NCBI GenBank assembly: GCA_012932295.1
Contig: JAAONU010000123.1
Coordinates: 6,262,001 to 6,326,000, forward strand
Source of the DNA: Cyclina sinensis
Lineage: Eukaryota > Mollusca > Bivalvia > Venerida > Veneridae
Direction of reading: 5' to 3'
Length of the DNA: 64,000 nucleotides
Below, piece by piece: positions 10,740-19,910 of this stretch. The stretch's first letter is position 1; each line of letters starts with the position of its first letter. Both the position numbers and the translations under genes were made by a program. The notes beneath the pieces are model-generated. The model worked only from the letters and a program-made list of their open reading frames with translations, made no database searches and was not told where the DNA came from.

Positions 10740-11690
10740 TTCCCCGTGCCTTGAGCTAAAATTCTCGCTGAAACAGAAGCTAAGAACAGGACTGAAAGCT
10801 GCTAAACAGTCATTTATGCGTCTATCCGGTATACTAATGGAAAATTCAACGCTATTGCACAGTATACCTATCCATTCTCAAACCTGCACGGGTATCCAAA
10901 CAGATTTTGCCTCGTTAATTACGAAACCAGCATTTAACAAACTTTTTCTAACAAAACAAGCATCCGACTGAGTCAAATTAAAATTTTTGTTTGTGCCCCA
11001 GCCATCATCCAGAAACATGATTATCTTTATTCCGCTACTTCTCCAATATTTGACCAGTTCGCGAAGACACTTAGTAAAGTTAAAAGGGGCACAACTCAAG
11101 CCGAAAGGTAAAACAGTAAAACAAAAGTTCTTTCCCTTTACGTTAAAACCTAAGAAAGTTTGATGTCTTGAGAAAATATCTATATGATGATAACCCTTTG
11201 AAAGATCGAACTTAAAAAAGAAAGAACCTCTTTCAAAATAATCTAAACCGACTTTCCAGCCTTCAAACGTGAAATGCTCTTTCCATAAATATTTATTCAC
11301 TTTCATCAAATCCAAAATCAAACGTTTTTTACCTTGTTTATTGATAAAAACACTCAACTGGTTAACAATATGTGGGGTGAAAGGTGTCAACAACACAATG
11401 ATTTAACAACAATTCGTTAATCGAACTTTCAACAAAATCTATGTTTTCTAAAGCCGTCTTGTTATTCGGCGAGAAGGGACGTTTTGGTGTTTCTAGCAAA
11501 GGTAATTTATAGCCGTTTTTGTAATGTATCGATAATGTCAGTGTTCGTATCTATACTTTTCCAGTAAGAGATGCAAGACTTTAAGCGACCTTTAACATTT
11601 TTATAACTTTCTGTATAATCTGGTTGGAAATTGCGTTCTTGATCATCAAAAAATTCTGTGTACGAGAAATAGAGATCAGATATATACTTA
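10740..11690 (-). pseudogene. Reverse transcriptase of YR retrotransposon A
   Basis: The core is an open frame of 172 codons (11396-10878) with KKRLILDL, FFKFDLSKGYHHIDI, FLGF, VLPFGLSCAPFNFTK and the catalytic FLDDG (in place of YxDD), as is typical of DIRS/Ngaro reverse transcriptases. The upstream part (11690-11400) is recognisable in other frames by VKGRLKSCISYW, NGYKLPLLETP and a VESSINELLLNHCVV stretch, so at least two frameshifts (near 11525 and 11400) have occurred. A stop after 10878 and a further shift near 10740 separate it from the RNase H part. Non-functional. Confidence 0.85.
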
Positions 11691-11740
11691 TCATTTATTT
11701 TTGTCTGTTCTTGCTACTGAAGTGTATGTCTCGGTTCTGT

Positions 11741-12169
11741 TTAGTCCGTTGAAAGGGTTGAAGGAAGACATGTTGGATCTAACGCCTGAGAACCTACAGT
11801 CTCTGCGGAAGTGTCCTCTGTAACCACTGGAGAAACAGATGTTCCTGGAAGTTGGTTGTCTTGTGTTCCGAAAAAGCAGGTTGTTTGTCGGGGTGCTGTA
11901 AGGCCCAGTGTAACGAGACGCCTAAAATGTAGTTGAACCAGTAACGTCCAGTCCCATGAAAAGAGAAGGACGCTTGTAAGGATGATAATTAGAATGAAGA
12001 GAGCCGGAAGTGGTAGATTTGAGCCGTTGGACTGCTCTGTATTCTGCCTGTTTGATCTTCTTCTCATCTTCACTATCGCTACCGAGTGTTGGTTTACTGT
12101 ATTCGTTAACAGTAACGAAACACGCATGGAAAAGTCCAAGAAGTCGGAGACACCGCCTAATCCCTTCAT
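11741..12169 (-). pseudogene. gag-like region with CCHC zinc knuckle, element A
   Basis: The longest open frame here (142 codons) is probably not the real one. In another minus-strand frame around 11790-11830, the sequence reads C-F-S-S-G-Y-R-G-H-F-R-R-D-C, a CX2CX4HX4C zinc knuckle with the second Cys changed to Ser, in an arginine/serine/proline-rich context. It lies just upstream of the reverse transcriptase, as expected for gag. The 5' end is not defined and may be cut where element B begins near 12200. Confidence 0.55.
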
Positions 12170-12241
12170 AAGGTCTGCTTCGGTTAATAGAATACTTCTA
12201 TAAATACTTAAAAAATATTTCTATGGCACAAGTTTTGGGTA

Positions 12242-13320
12242 ATGTTGCTCTACTTCAAACTAAGTTGTTTTTTTCAATTAATAGAAAGCAGATTTAGTTG
12301 GGACTCGAAGCTTGATATCTCTGAGTGCTTCCATCTGATTAGTGTTTGGAAAAAAGTTTTTTCTACAGAATTTTCTAAGACTTTATTTCAAGACTATTTG
12401 CCAGTTTCTGTGGTTTTCTCGGATGCTTCTGCATTGGCAGTAGCAGCATTTATCGAATGCGAATGCGATACTGCTCACAGGCAATGGACTGATACAGAGA
12501 AAGCCAAAAGTTCTACCTTCAGAGAATTTCTGGCTAGTAGGTATTCTTTAGATTGGTTTAGATTGTGGACCATATTGTAAATTGGTTTAACCAAATATGT
12601 CATCCACGGTAAATAAAGACGTTACTTACTTACTTACTTACTTAAGTCCAAGTTTGAAGGCAAAAGGGTTATTTAGAACACTGGCAGTAAGGATTGTGTA
12701 AGTATTATCCACAAAGGTAATATGAACCCAAATTTACATCATTTAGCAGACGATATTTTAGCTATTTGTGTTGATCATGGGATATCTTTGGAGCCTACAT
12801 GGATTTCGAGAGACAAGAACTCTATTGCTGATAGTTTGAGAAGGATTATTGATTACGATGATTATGGTATTACACCGGAATTTTTTCATATCTCGAACAG
12901 TTGCATGGTCCAAATGATATAGATAGATTTACCAATGACTACAAAACTAAGTTACCCAGATACAATTCTTTGTTTCTTACGCCGCATACTGAAAGAGAAG
13001 ATGCCTTTTCTGTCAGTTGGAAAAACGAAAATAATTTCTTAGTTCCGCCTGTGTATTTGATTCCGAAAGCACTGAATTTTCTACAACAATGCAAAGCTAG
13101 GGGTACCCTAGTAGCTCCATACTGGCCGTCTAGTCCATTTTTCCCGCTTTTGTTCGGGAAACAGTCTAGTTTACACTCTTGCATTGTTGAAATTTTAATA
13201 TTTCGCGATGCTAAAGGTATTTATATTCAAGGAAAAAATAAAAAATACAGTATTTTTGGTTCAGAGAAATGTACAAGCAACGTGTTAGTCGCTAGAATAG
13301 ACTGTTGTTTACACAATTAA
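12242..13320 (+). pseudogene. RNase H and C-terminal polyprotein remnants, element B
   Basis: Three frames: 12242-12580 with WDSKLDISE and VVFSDASALAVAAFIE ending in SSTFREF; 12722-12922 with LHHLADDILAICVDHGI, PTWISRDKNSIAD and DYDDYGIT; 12901-13320 with DIDRF, FLVPPVYLIPKAL and ARGTLVAPYWPSSPFFP. These are the RNase H fold, the WI.RD..N..AD motif and the conserved tail seen in YR retroelements. The shift between 12922 and 12901 joins the second and third parts. Confidence 0.75.
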
Positions 13321-13490
13321 TGATTTAATTTTGTTTAATAGGTAATTTTTGAGAAAGTCCCCGTGTTTTTATTTAATTTGCGCTGTAAAGTGGAGTAACC
13401 GCTCCTATAATTTTACGGCAGTAGGTTTATCGTTTCTAAAAGTTAACTGTAATACAATTTCATCATTTTATTATTACCATTTAATTTTCT

Positions 13491-14130
13491 ATGTTCACAG
13501 GCTTGTCTGAAACTAAAACTCGGGATGAAGTTAGCGTGAAAGCAAGTGTTCTTTCATCAGAACTGTTCTCAGGAGTTCTAGATGTGTGCATGAGTGGACT
13601 GGCGAATTCTTCTATCCGTAATTACAAACTAGCATTCAAATTATTCAGTAAGTGGTCCTATAATTGCAATTTTGCTTCTCTACCAGCTACTTTTGTTACA
13701 ATCGCTTTATACCTTGTTCATGTTATTCAGAACGATACAAAGTGTAGTAATTCCAAATTAAATAATATCTTTTATGTCATAAAATGGGCACATACAGTTG
13801 CGAACGTTCAACATCCATGTGATAATGACTGGTTGAAATTATGTCTTGACGGTTGTATACGTTCAGTTTCCAAACCTGTTTGTAAAAAAAAGATCCTATC
13901 ACTGCAGACATTTTAAAATCATTCTTACAACGTTATGCTTCTGAGCACAGTTCTCTCGCTGATTTAAGAATTAGTAGTCTATTAGTATTGTCGTTTGCTG
14001 GATTTTTTCGTATTTTAGAGGTTCTTGCTCTCAAAAGATCTCACATACAAATTTTTGATATGCACTGTGACATTTTTGTTGAAAAATCCAAAACAGATGT
14101 TTTTTTGGAAATCATGTAGTTATTGCTAGG
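13491..14130 (+). pseudogene. Tyrosine recombinase, element B
   Basis: The open frame 13491-13916 holds the core-binding domain (YKLAFKLFSKW, NIFYVIKWAHTVANVQHPC). A +1 shift near 13890, in an A run, moves the frame to DILKSFLQRYASEH, LSFAGFFRILEVLALKRSHI and IFVEKSKTDVF. The arginine in GFFRILE is the probable box I catalytic residue and is retained, unlike in element A. Beyond 14110 only scattered similarity remains (VIART, TCPVG), and the H-x-x-R and Tyr boxes are not seen. Confidence 0.78.
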
Positions 14131-14349
14131 ACAGTAACTTTCACGTGTCCGGTAGGCATCGTTATAATAATTGTGACTTCGTTCTAATCAAAAATACACG
14201 TTCAGTACTTTGGTTGTTAAATATGTTTTAGGCGGAATTTTAGTCTTTTACCGTACACAACAGCTACCGTTTTGTAAAGTATGCTTTATCTATATTTAGT
14301 GTAAGATCGAAAAAATCACCTTTTCTATCGTTGGAACGTCACTGTGTTC

Positions 14350-14715
14350 ATTCGAAAATGGAATATCATGTTTTGTGTTTTACAGTGGTGGAATGCCACT
14401 TATTGTGTTCTACAGTGTATATTGTGTTCTGCAAGTGGTGGAATACCACTTACTATGCTCTAAAAGTGTATTGTGCTCTGCTGGTGGTGGAATGCAACGT
14501 ATTGTGCTCTGCAAGTGGCGGAATGCCACGTTTTGTGCTCTGCTAGTGGTGGAATGCCACTTGTTGTGCTCTGCAAGTGGTGGAATACCACGTGTTGTGC
14601 TCTGATTGTGGTGAAATACCACGAATTGTGCTATGCAAGAGGTGAATACCACGAATTGTACTCTGCAAGTGACGATCTAACATGAATTGTGCTTTGCAAG
14701 TGACAACCTACTATA
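14350..14715 (+). repeat. 31-bp minisatellite with a mini-hairpin in each unit
   Basis: About ten to twelve units of 31 bp; in the best the unit reads roughly GTGGTGGAATGCCAC followed by a TTGTGCTCTGCAA-like half. Each good unit contains AGTGG...CCACT arms around a 7-nt loop. Units decay toward the right end. It lies immediately 3' of the recombinase remnant of element B, where YR retroelements often carry their 3' repeats. Open frames across it are a by-product of periodicity. Confidence 0.85.
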
Positions 14716-15038
14716 AACTGTGCTCCATAATCGGCTGAATGTCCAGATGGCGTGTTCAAGTGTTGGTTGGATGTTGAACTCTGTTCTCGGATGTGTAAAG
14801 TTTAGTATTCATATTAAGTATATTTCTTCTTATTTTTTATTTTATTAATTTTCATTGCCTTGAAGTTTTACATATTATCTTTCAAGGTTAAAATGATCAT
14901 TCATATTATTTTAATTTGCTTATAGTTTCGTATAGTGTACTTCAATAAAGCTTGACGATTTATAGGTTCATACAAATAATTATCTATTTCATTCTACTTC
15001 ATATTTCTTTCTTTGTTATTTCGATATTTGCTGTCAAT
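14716..15038. other. AT-rich 3' flank of element B
   Basis: No coding signal. It ends at 15038, where alignment with copy 2 (46261) resumes inside the PIF1-like relic. It may be the decayed 3' end of element B. Confidence 0.5.
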
Positions 15039-15320
15039 AAATTATTCCATTCCACATCATGTCTGCTTAAAAACTGTCTTTAGACAATCAGACCCGGCTT
15101 GTTTAATGTGTAAATGAATTTGACAGGGGTGAACCATCTGATCAATCCATAAACTATATAAACTCTTTGAAAAGAACAATTGATATCTCTGAACAAACCG
15201 TTTATTTGTTTGCAAGCAACGAATTTTAAAACTGTTGTATAATCATGATAGACTACATTGTATCTAAAATGCCCGGTGAAATTAATTTTAAAAGATCACT
15301 TACTACTCAACATCCTGCCT
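15039..15320 (+). pseudogene. PIF1-like helicase relic, C-terminal half only (copy 1)
   Basis: Plus-strand frames read as the middle of a PIF1-family helicase: QSKLFHSTSCLLKT, then RQSDP, then LVQCVNEIERGELSDQSI and INSLKRTIDISEQTVYLFASN. This corresponds to the segment after the SGDFFQLPPV motif. The Walker A and B part lies just before this point in copy 2 (45476-45900) and is missing here because of the retrotransposon-filled rearrangement. Multiple frameshifts make it inactive. Confidence 0.6.
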
Positions 15321-15389
15321 CAGCTAAAAGTTTTTTAACAGTACATCTGTACCACATGCTGATGATTTACGTTGCTGTAGAGGTAAATA

Positions 15390-17266
15390 TATCTCTCAAT
15401 ACAGCATGGAAGAACTGTTTTTCCCTTTTGATTTTGAAAATTTGTGTGATGTTGATGAAGACAATAACGATTAAAACTCTGGTATTGACGAGGACTATGA
15501 TGACGACAATGATGACGATGACTGTAGTACTATGACTGACAAAAGTTTAATTAGACAATCGGGTTTTGAATAAAAGCACTGTACAGGATATACATGCGTA
15601 TGGCCTCAAGTGCTTCGTGATAACTTTGATCCTAGGACAATATTACAGAACACTGTCATAGAATATATTAAAACACCAATGAAAAACAAAATGATTGGTT
15701 AATGTGAGTTATTTCTGTGTAATATACAACCATTCATAGACTGGTTGGGAAGGGAATATTTAATTGTTTGAAAGATGTCTGAAACACATTTAAATGATGG
15801 ACAAGTTGCTCAACAAAAACTAATTACAGCTTTTTGCGCTCAAATGAATAGCCATTTGAAATCCTCTACATACTTTAACGGCTGCAGTGATTTGATGCGC
15901 GTATACGATCAAAGTAAGGTAAAATGAGTCATTTTTTGCTTTTCCATACTTACTTACTAACTTACTCAGAAAACTTTGAAATGGAAGGAAAAAACTAAGC
16001 TTATTTCTGTTGAAAATGAACAAGAGATGTCAGTGCCAACTGGACAGTTTAAAGAAGGAAGAGGAAACATAAGATACGTAGGTGGTTATTGTATAGCAAA
16101 ACCTAAAGTAAAGTATCAAAAACAACCAAACTTCGCTGTTTGATTTGAGTAAAAGTAAATTATTAGACAACAGCAGAGAAAAGATTTGCTATCCGAATCA
16201 ACTAACTGAATCAAATTCTGACTGATCAACCAAATATCAAGACACGTTAATTACCAAATCTACAAAAAAATATCAGACAAAGCCTTGCGAACATAAATAA
16301 TTCTGTTTTTCTCTACTTTGAAGTGCTTAACAGTAAAATACGCGAAATTGAAATTGAAAATCTGAACACTTTTGAAGGCACTATTAACATGGTAAAATCA
16401 AAAGTAATGGAAAATTATGAATTGCTCACTTCTTGGCTAAACTTGTTCGAAAACATGCATTCTGACAGTGATGAAGATGAATAAATTTTTGTATCAGATA
16501 TTAACATCATGGAAGAATTGTCGGAGATATTTGCTCTAAAGTTATAATGGTTTCGGCATCACAGTTTAGGAAAGATTATCTGTTACGTGTAAAACGGGAA
16601 AAAGGGAAAAGCGCACAGAAAGAAGTTCATGGACACGAATGAAAACAGTCAAAACAAATAATAACATTTGAAAGTAACTGTTCTGATAAATCGGAAGGCA
16701 AATTATCCTCACATCTTAAACTTAAAGTTGTTTTAAGAAGATGACAAATATTTCCAAGATAACGTTTACACGAAAATAACCTCCAAATACTTTGTGAGGC
16801 TTACAAAGTACGTACTGATCAAAGCATACTAGAGAACACCTGATAAACTTAAAGATTTCATTAGAAAATGTAACTGTATGATGGCGCCACCGGTGTTCCT
16901 GGAATTTCACCAGGGTGTTCTTACAATGTGAGCGATCGCCTTACTGCCAAAAACTACAGAAAAACTGTCTACATATACCCGAAATACAGATAAAATAAGA
17001 GTGCAGACAAAGGAAAGGGTAAAAAGTCAAAATGTGGAAAAGGTACTCAAAGTAAAAAAAACACAACAAATTGATTTCCGGCAATATAGAATGCGATGAT
17101 CATTGTTCAATATGTGATTTTTCCTATGATGATTCACCTTACTGAATTGGTTGCGACCGTTGCGATAGATCGCTTCATGGTACTTGCGTGGGTTTAGTTT
17201 CCAATGCAGATGGACAACATACGAAGACGAAACTGTACAATTTATCTGTACGTTATGTCAGTAAAT
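15390..17266 (+). pseudogene. Relic of a large transposon-type ORF with SAP-like and PHD-finger C-terminus (copy 1)
   Basis: In three interleaved frames I can follow one decayed protein. First comes an acidic D/E-rich stretch (about 15400-15540), then SHLKSSTYFNGCSDLMRVYD (about 15855-15910), RGNIRYVGGYCIAK (about 16065-16110), VFLYFEVLNSKIREIE (about 16305), another acidic patch, and QFRKDYLLRVKREKGKAHRK (about 16570-16620). A SAP-like NNLQILCEAYKV...LKDFIRKCNCM (about 16770-16890) leads into a C4HC3 PHD finger (17089-17266) with CSIC, CDRC, H-G-T-C and a final ICTLCQ before a stop. A TGA sits where PHD fingers carry Trp before the second Cys pair, in both copies. I do not recognise the family. 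Confidence 0.55.
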
Positions 17267-18029
17267 AAGACATTTAAGTTCAATATCCAGTTTATAATAG
17301 CGCGTTTAGACTGGCTAGACAGCCTGATAAACTGGATTTTACACATAACAATTGATACTTATAATAGGTTAAGAATTGTTTGCAGATTGGCATTTGCTTA
17401 CAAATAAACGCAATGCAGAATTGTTAGAATATTGTCTCAGAGTATATGAATTGGAGTTCAATTAATATATACGGAAAGTGATTTTGAGAGCCCTCAACCG
17501 TAAATATACGAAACATCAATGTATCATTTCAAAGATTTCGAATTCTTTTGTAGCAGACTGAAAATAAAGTACACAATTGTCCACAATTGAAGTGTGTGTG
17601 TGTGTGTTTCTTTTTACTTTCTGTATGTATGTTTGTTTGTTTCTGGCTCATTATAGAGCATTCAGTGAGATATGCGATTTAAATTCATTGTAAAACGCCA
17701 ACTGGGTGTGATCTCTGTTTGAAATTTGTTTCAGTTAATAAGTTGAATTTGGTTCTTTTGTAGTTTTGACGCTCACATATTTCCTTTGTTACCACAAGTG
17801 TAATATTGCAACTGCCTGTATGTGCCAATTTTCATTTCTTACTCCAGCCAACTTATCAGCTGTTGAATTACGACTAAGTAACATGTTACTCACTTCGTCA
17901 TCAAATCTATTCTTTGTTATCATGTTCTTAAATGTTAATGAATATTATATTTCCTCACTAGCAAAGTCGATTTTGAGAAGTTTCAAAGCAAAGTAAGAAC
18001 GAACGTGTTATTGTGATATTGTGTCGTTA
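17267..18029. other. Spacer between PHD relic and SGNH-like relic (copy 1)
   Basis: AT-rich with a GT run (17590-17610) and GTTT runs (17625-17642). No conserved open frame. Collinear with 48376-49105 apart from small indels. Confidence 0.5.
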
Positions 18030-18034
18030 CATTT

Positions 18035-18770
18035 CAAAATGGTCGAGGTTATGGGGCGTCCTCTTGAATTAAGAAGAATAGATAAATTTCTGGAAAAGAA
18101 AATTCAAGACAATGGAAAAGTTCTATGTTTATGTCTTACGTACATATTTATAAAATATAAGATTCTAAAGGGAAATATCTGAAGGAACAAAGAGACATTG
18201 TCAATGAATTTATAGAAACATAGGGTGTAAATTTTGGTTCCGTAACCTAAGAAAAACTACTGGTCGTATAAAATTCTTTGAAGACAAACTTGCTAGTAAC
18301 TCATTTTCAGATATAGGCAGGTCAATAGTTATATTTTGACATGTGACGTTTGATGTTAATCTGTTGCCTGAAGGTGGTTATTACCGAAATACCAGTCACC
18401 ACAAGATTTGCTTACCTTGATCGTTTGGTTACCATTCATAAGCAGAATGACATAGATGTTGGTGTACTAGAGACACCATCTGTATTCTGGTCTCAGTGGA
18501 ACAGAAGAAATTACCATCCTGAATGGCACTCTTTGGAAGATAAAGTTCTGCATGAACAAATTGACATTGTCAATGCATATATAAGAGACAAAAAATCCCC
18601 TGTTGAACTATTCATCCCCTAACTTCTTTGATTTTTGACTTTTTAGAAACCCGTCGAAGAAAATCCAGCACACAGCCTAGCCATAGGTCTAATTTAACTA
18701 GTGTACTGTATACAGACGAGGTCTATCTTCTTCCTGAAGTATCACAGAAGTGGCTGTATCAAATAGCTAA
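18035..18770 (+). pseudogene. SGNH-hydrolase-like relic (copy 1)
   Basis: From an ATG at about 18040, shifted frames give a basic N-terminus (GRPLELRRIDKFLEKKIQD), FFEDKLASNSFSDIGRSIVI, then VVITEIPV...RFAYLDRL and DVGVLETPSVFW...RRNYHPEWHSLEDKVLHEQIDIVN. The end reads TRRRKSSTQPSHRSNLTSVL and TDEVYLLPEVSQKWLYQIAK, where TDEVYL sits at the place of the D-G-x-H block V of SGNH/GDSL esterases. The longest frame is 18350-18622. Such esterase-like domains occur in several invertebrate mobile elements. The assignment rests on overall pattern and is tentative. Confidence 0.4.
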
Positions 18771-18972
18771 ATCTATTTGTACGTATATTGGGAGTTCATA
18801 GTTGGATTTGTATCTTCAAAAGATTGCTAGTTGTATTGGTCTTTAATTACCAGTTATATACTCAAACACATAAGACTGTGTTTTTTATATTTATTTTTTT
18901 AAAAATCTATTTGTTGGTTCTTTTGTTTGGTTTAAATTAATATGTCTGTTTTCATAAATTTTCATTCATATC

Positions 18973-19123
18973 AGGTTCACCTAACCATCGTTGCTGGGAA
19001 GGGCCAGTATTACACTTCCATCCTCTCTAAGAACACACAATCTCTCTCAGGGATCGAAACCATAGTCCCTTATCAGTGTGAGGTCTAGTTATTATAGATC
19101 AATCTCTAGATCACCGTTGCTGG
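18973..19123 (-). mobile_element. tRNA-derived SINE remnant (copy 1)
   Basis: The reverse complement has a box A-like TGATCTAGAGATTGA and a box B-like GGTTTCGATCCC at tRNA spacing, followed by a short body with AGAGAGGATGG and CTGGCCCTTCCCAGCAACG. The same insertion is in copy 2 at 50017-50178, so it predates the duplication. Confidence 0.5.
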
Positions 19124-19429
19124 TTTTTTTATTTTAAATGTACAATGTATAAAATTTCAAATTTAATTAAAAAATGACGGTGTTTTTCTAGCCCATACTA
19201 AAATGAATTGAACTGAGGCTAGTTATTCAAGCTTAGGCCCTCTCTTTAACAACAACAAAAAACTTGTAAGCGGCCCGTTGCAACAGAACTTGAAAGAATT
19301 AATAAGCTTTGTCTGAAATACTTTTACGACTGGTTGTCAAAAATTGAAAAAGTGCATACTTCCTTCGCATTTGAATAATAATAATTAAAAACGATACACA
19401 TATCACGTCTACAGTGTTTTATATAAATA

Positions 19430-19910
19430 CGTTTGTAGACAATTTACAAAATGTTAGCATGTAAATACACAATAAAAGGGTATTTATAGGTAACGAATAT
19501 ATTAAATGTACTCAATTGCTAGTAAACACTTGTGATTTCAGCATGCTGTTATATAAGTATTTGATTAGCAGTAATATATGTTTTATTAAAATCTATAATT
19601 GTTTTAAACATGCAGACAATTTACGATGCATGTATACTGAAATATCAACGTGTAGTCAAGCAGTTATTCAATTAAAAGGTAATATTTGGTAATTTGTATA
19701 TACAGTGTACACAAATTGTTAGTACATTATCCCGTTATACTAATTTTGATTAACAGTAATGGAAGTTGAAAAATATAATTGTTATTTAAATTTCAATACA
19801 TATGCAAACAATGTGATTATGAATCTATACATTTTTTTCATTTGGGAATAGCAATAGTTACATACACGAATTGCTAGTCTGATATTTTATCGCAGCTCGT
19901 TTACATTTAC
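19430..19910. repeat. Degenerate tandem repeat of about 180-190 bp, three units (copy 1)
   Basis: Units begin near 19430 (GTAGACAATTTACAAAATG), 19612 (GCAGACAATTTACGATGCA) and 19803 (TGCAAACAATGTGATTATG). Shared later blocks are GTAAT..TGTAT, AATTGCTAGT / AATTGTTAGT, and TTAGCAGTAATATATG / TTAACAGTAATGGAAG. Divergence between units is high. Copy 2 has the same array at about 50462-50940. Confidence 0.5.

Larger units (their letters stand above)
8539..12200 (-). mobile_element. Degenerate YR retrotransposon A (Ngaro/DIRS-like), minus strand
   Basis: Reading the minus strand, the order is gag-like zinc knuckle (about 11800), reverse transcriptase (about 11690-10740), RNase H (about 10500-9618), a motif-repeat spacer (9525-9215) and a tyrosine recombinase (9168-8539). 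The lack of an aspartic protease or DDE integrase and the presence of a recombinase place it among YR retrotransposons. No methyltransferase is seen, which favours Ngaro-like over DIRS1-like. Every domain carries frameshifts, stops or deletions. The recombinase is cut exactly where homology with copy 2 resumes at 8538, so the right-hand terminal repeats are missing. It is absent from copy 2. Confidence 0.85.
12242..14330 (+). mobile_element. Degenerate YR retrotransposon B, plus strand, head to head with A
   Basis: The plus strand contains an RNase H segment (12242-12600), the post-RNase H C-terminal region (12722-13320) and a tyrosine recombinase (13491-about 14130, decayed remains to 14330). 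The reverse transcriptase is missing. Its domains match those of element A in order but differ strongly in sequence, so it is a different family rather than an inverted copy. Several frameshifts and stops are present, and a CTTA repeat (12620-12645) interrupts RNase H. Absent from copy 2. Confidence 0.8.

Noticed and set aside
11741..12169. 142-codon open frame as the true gag protein
   Set aside because: The zinc-knuckle pattern lies in a different frame, so this frame is a shadow over at least its second half.
17089..18770. PHD finger plus esterase as ORF1 of a CR1-like LINE
   Set aside because: The pairing is known in CR1-like ORF1, but here the PHD ends one protein with a stop, 770 bp of spacer follow, and no CR1 endonuclease or reverse transcriptase is seen downstream.
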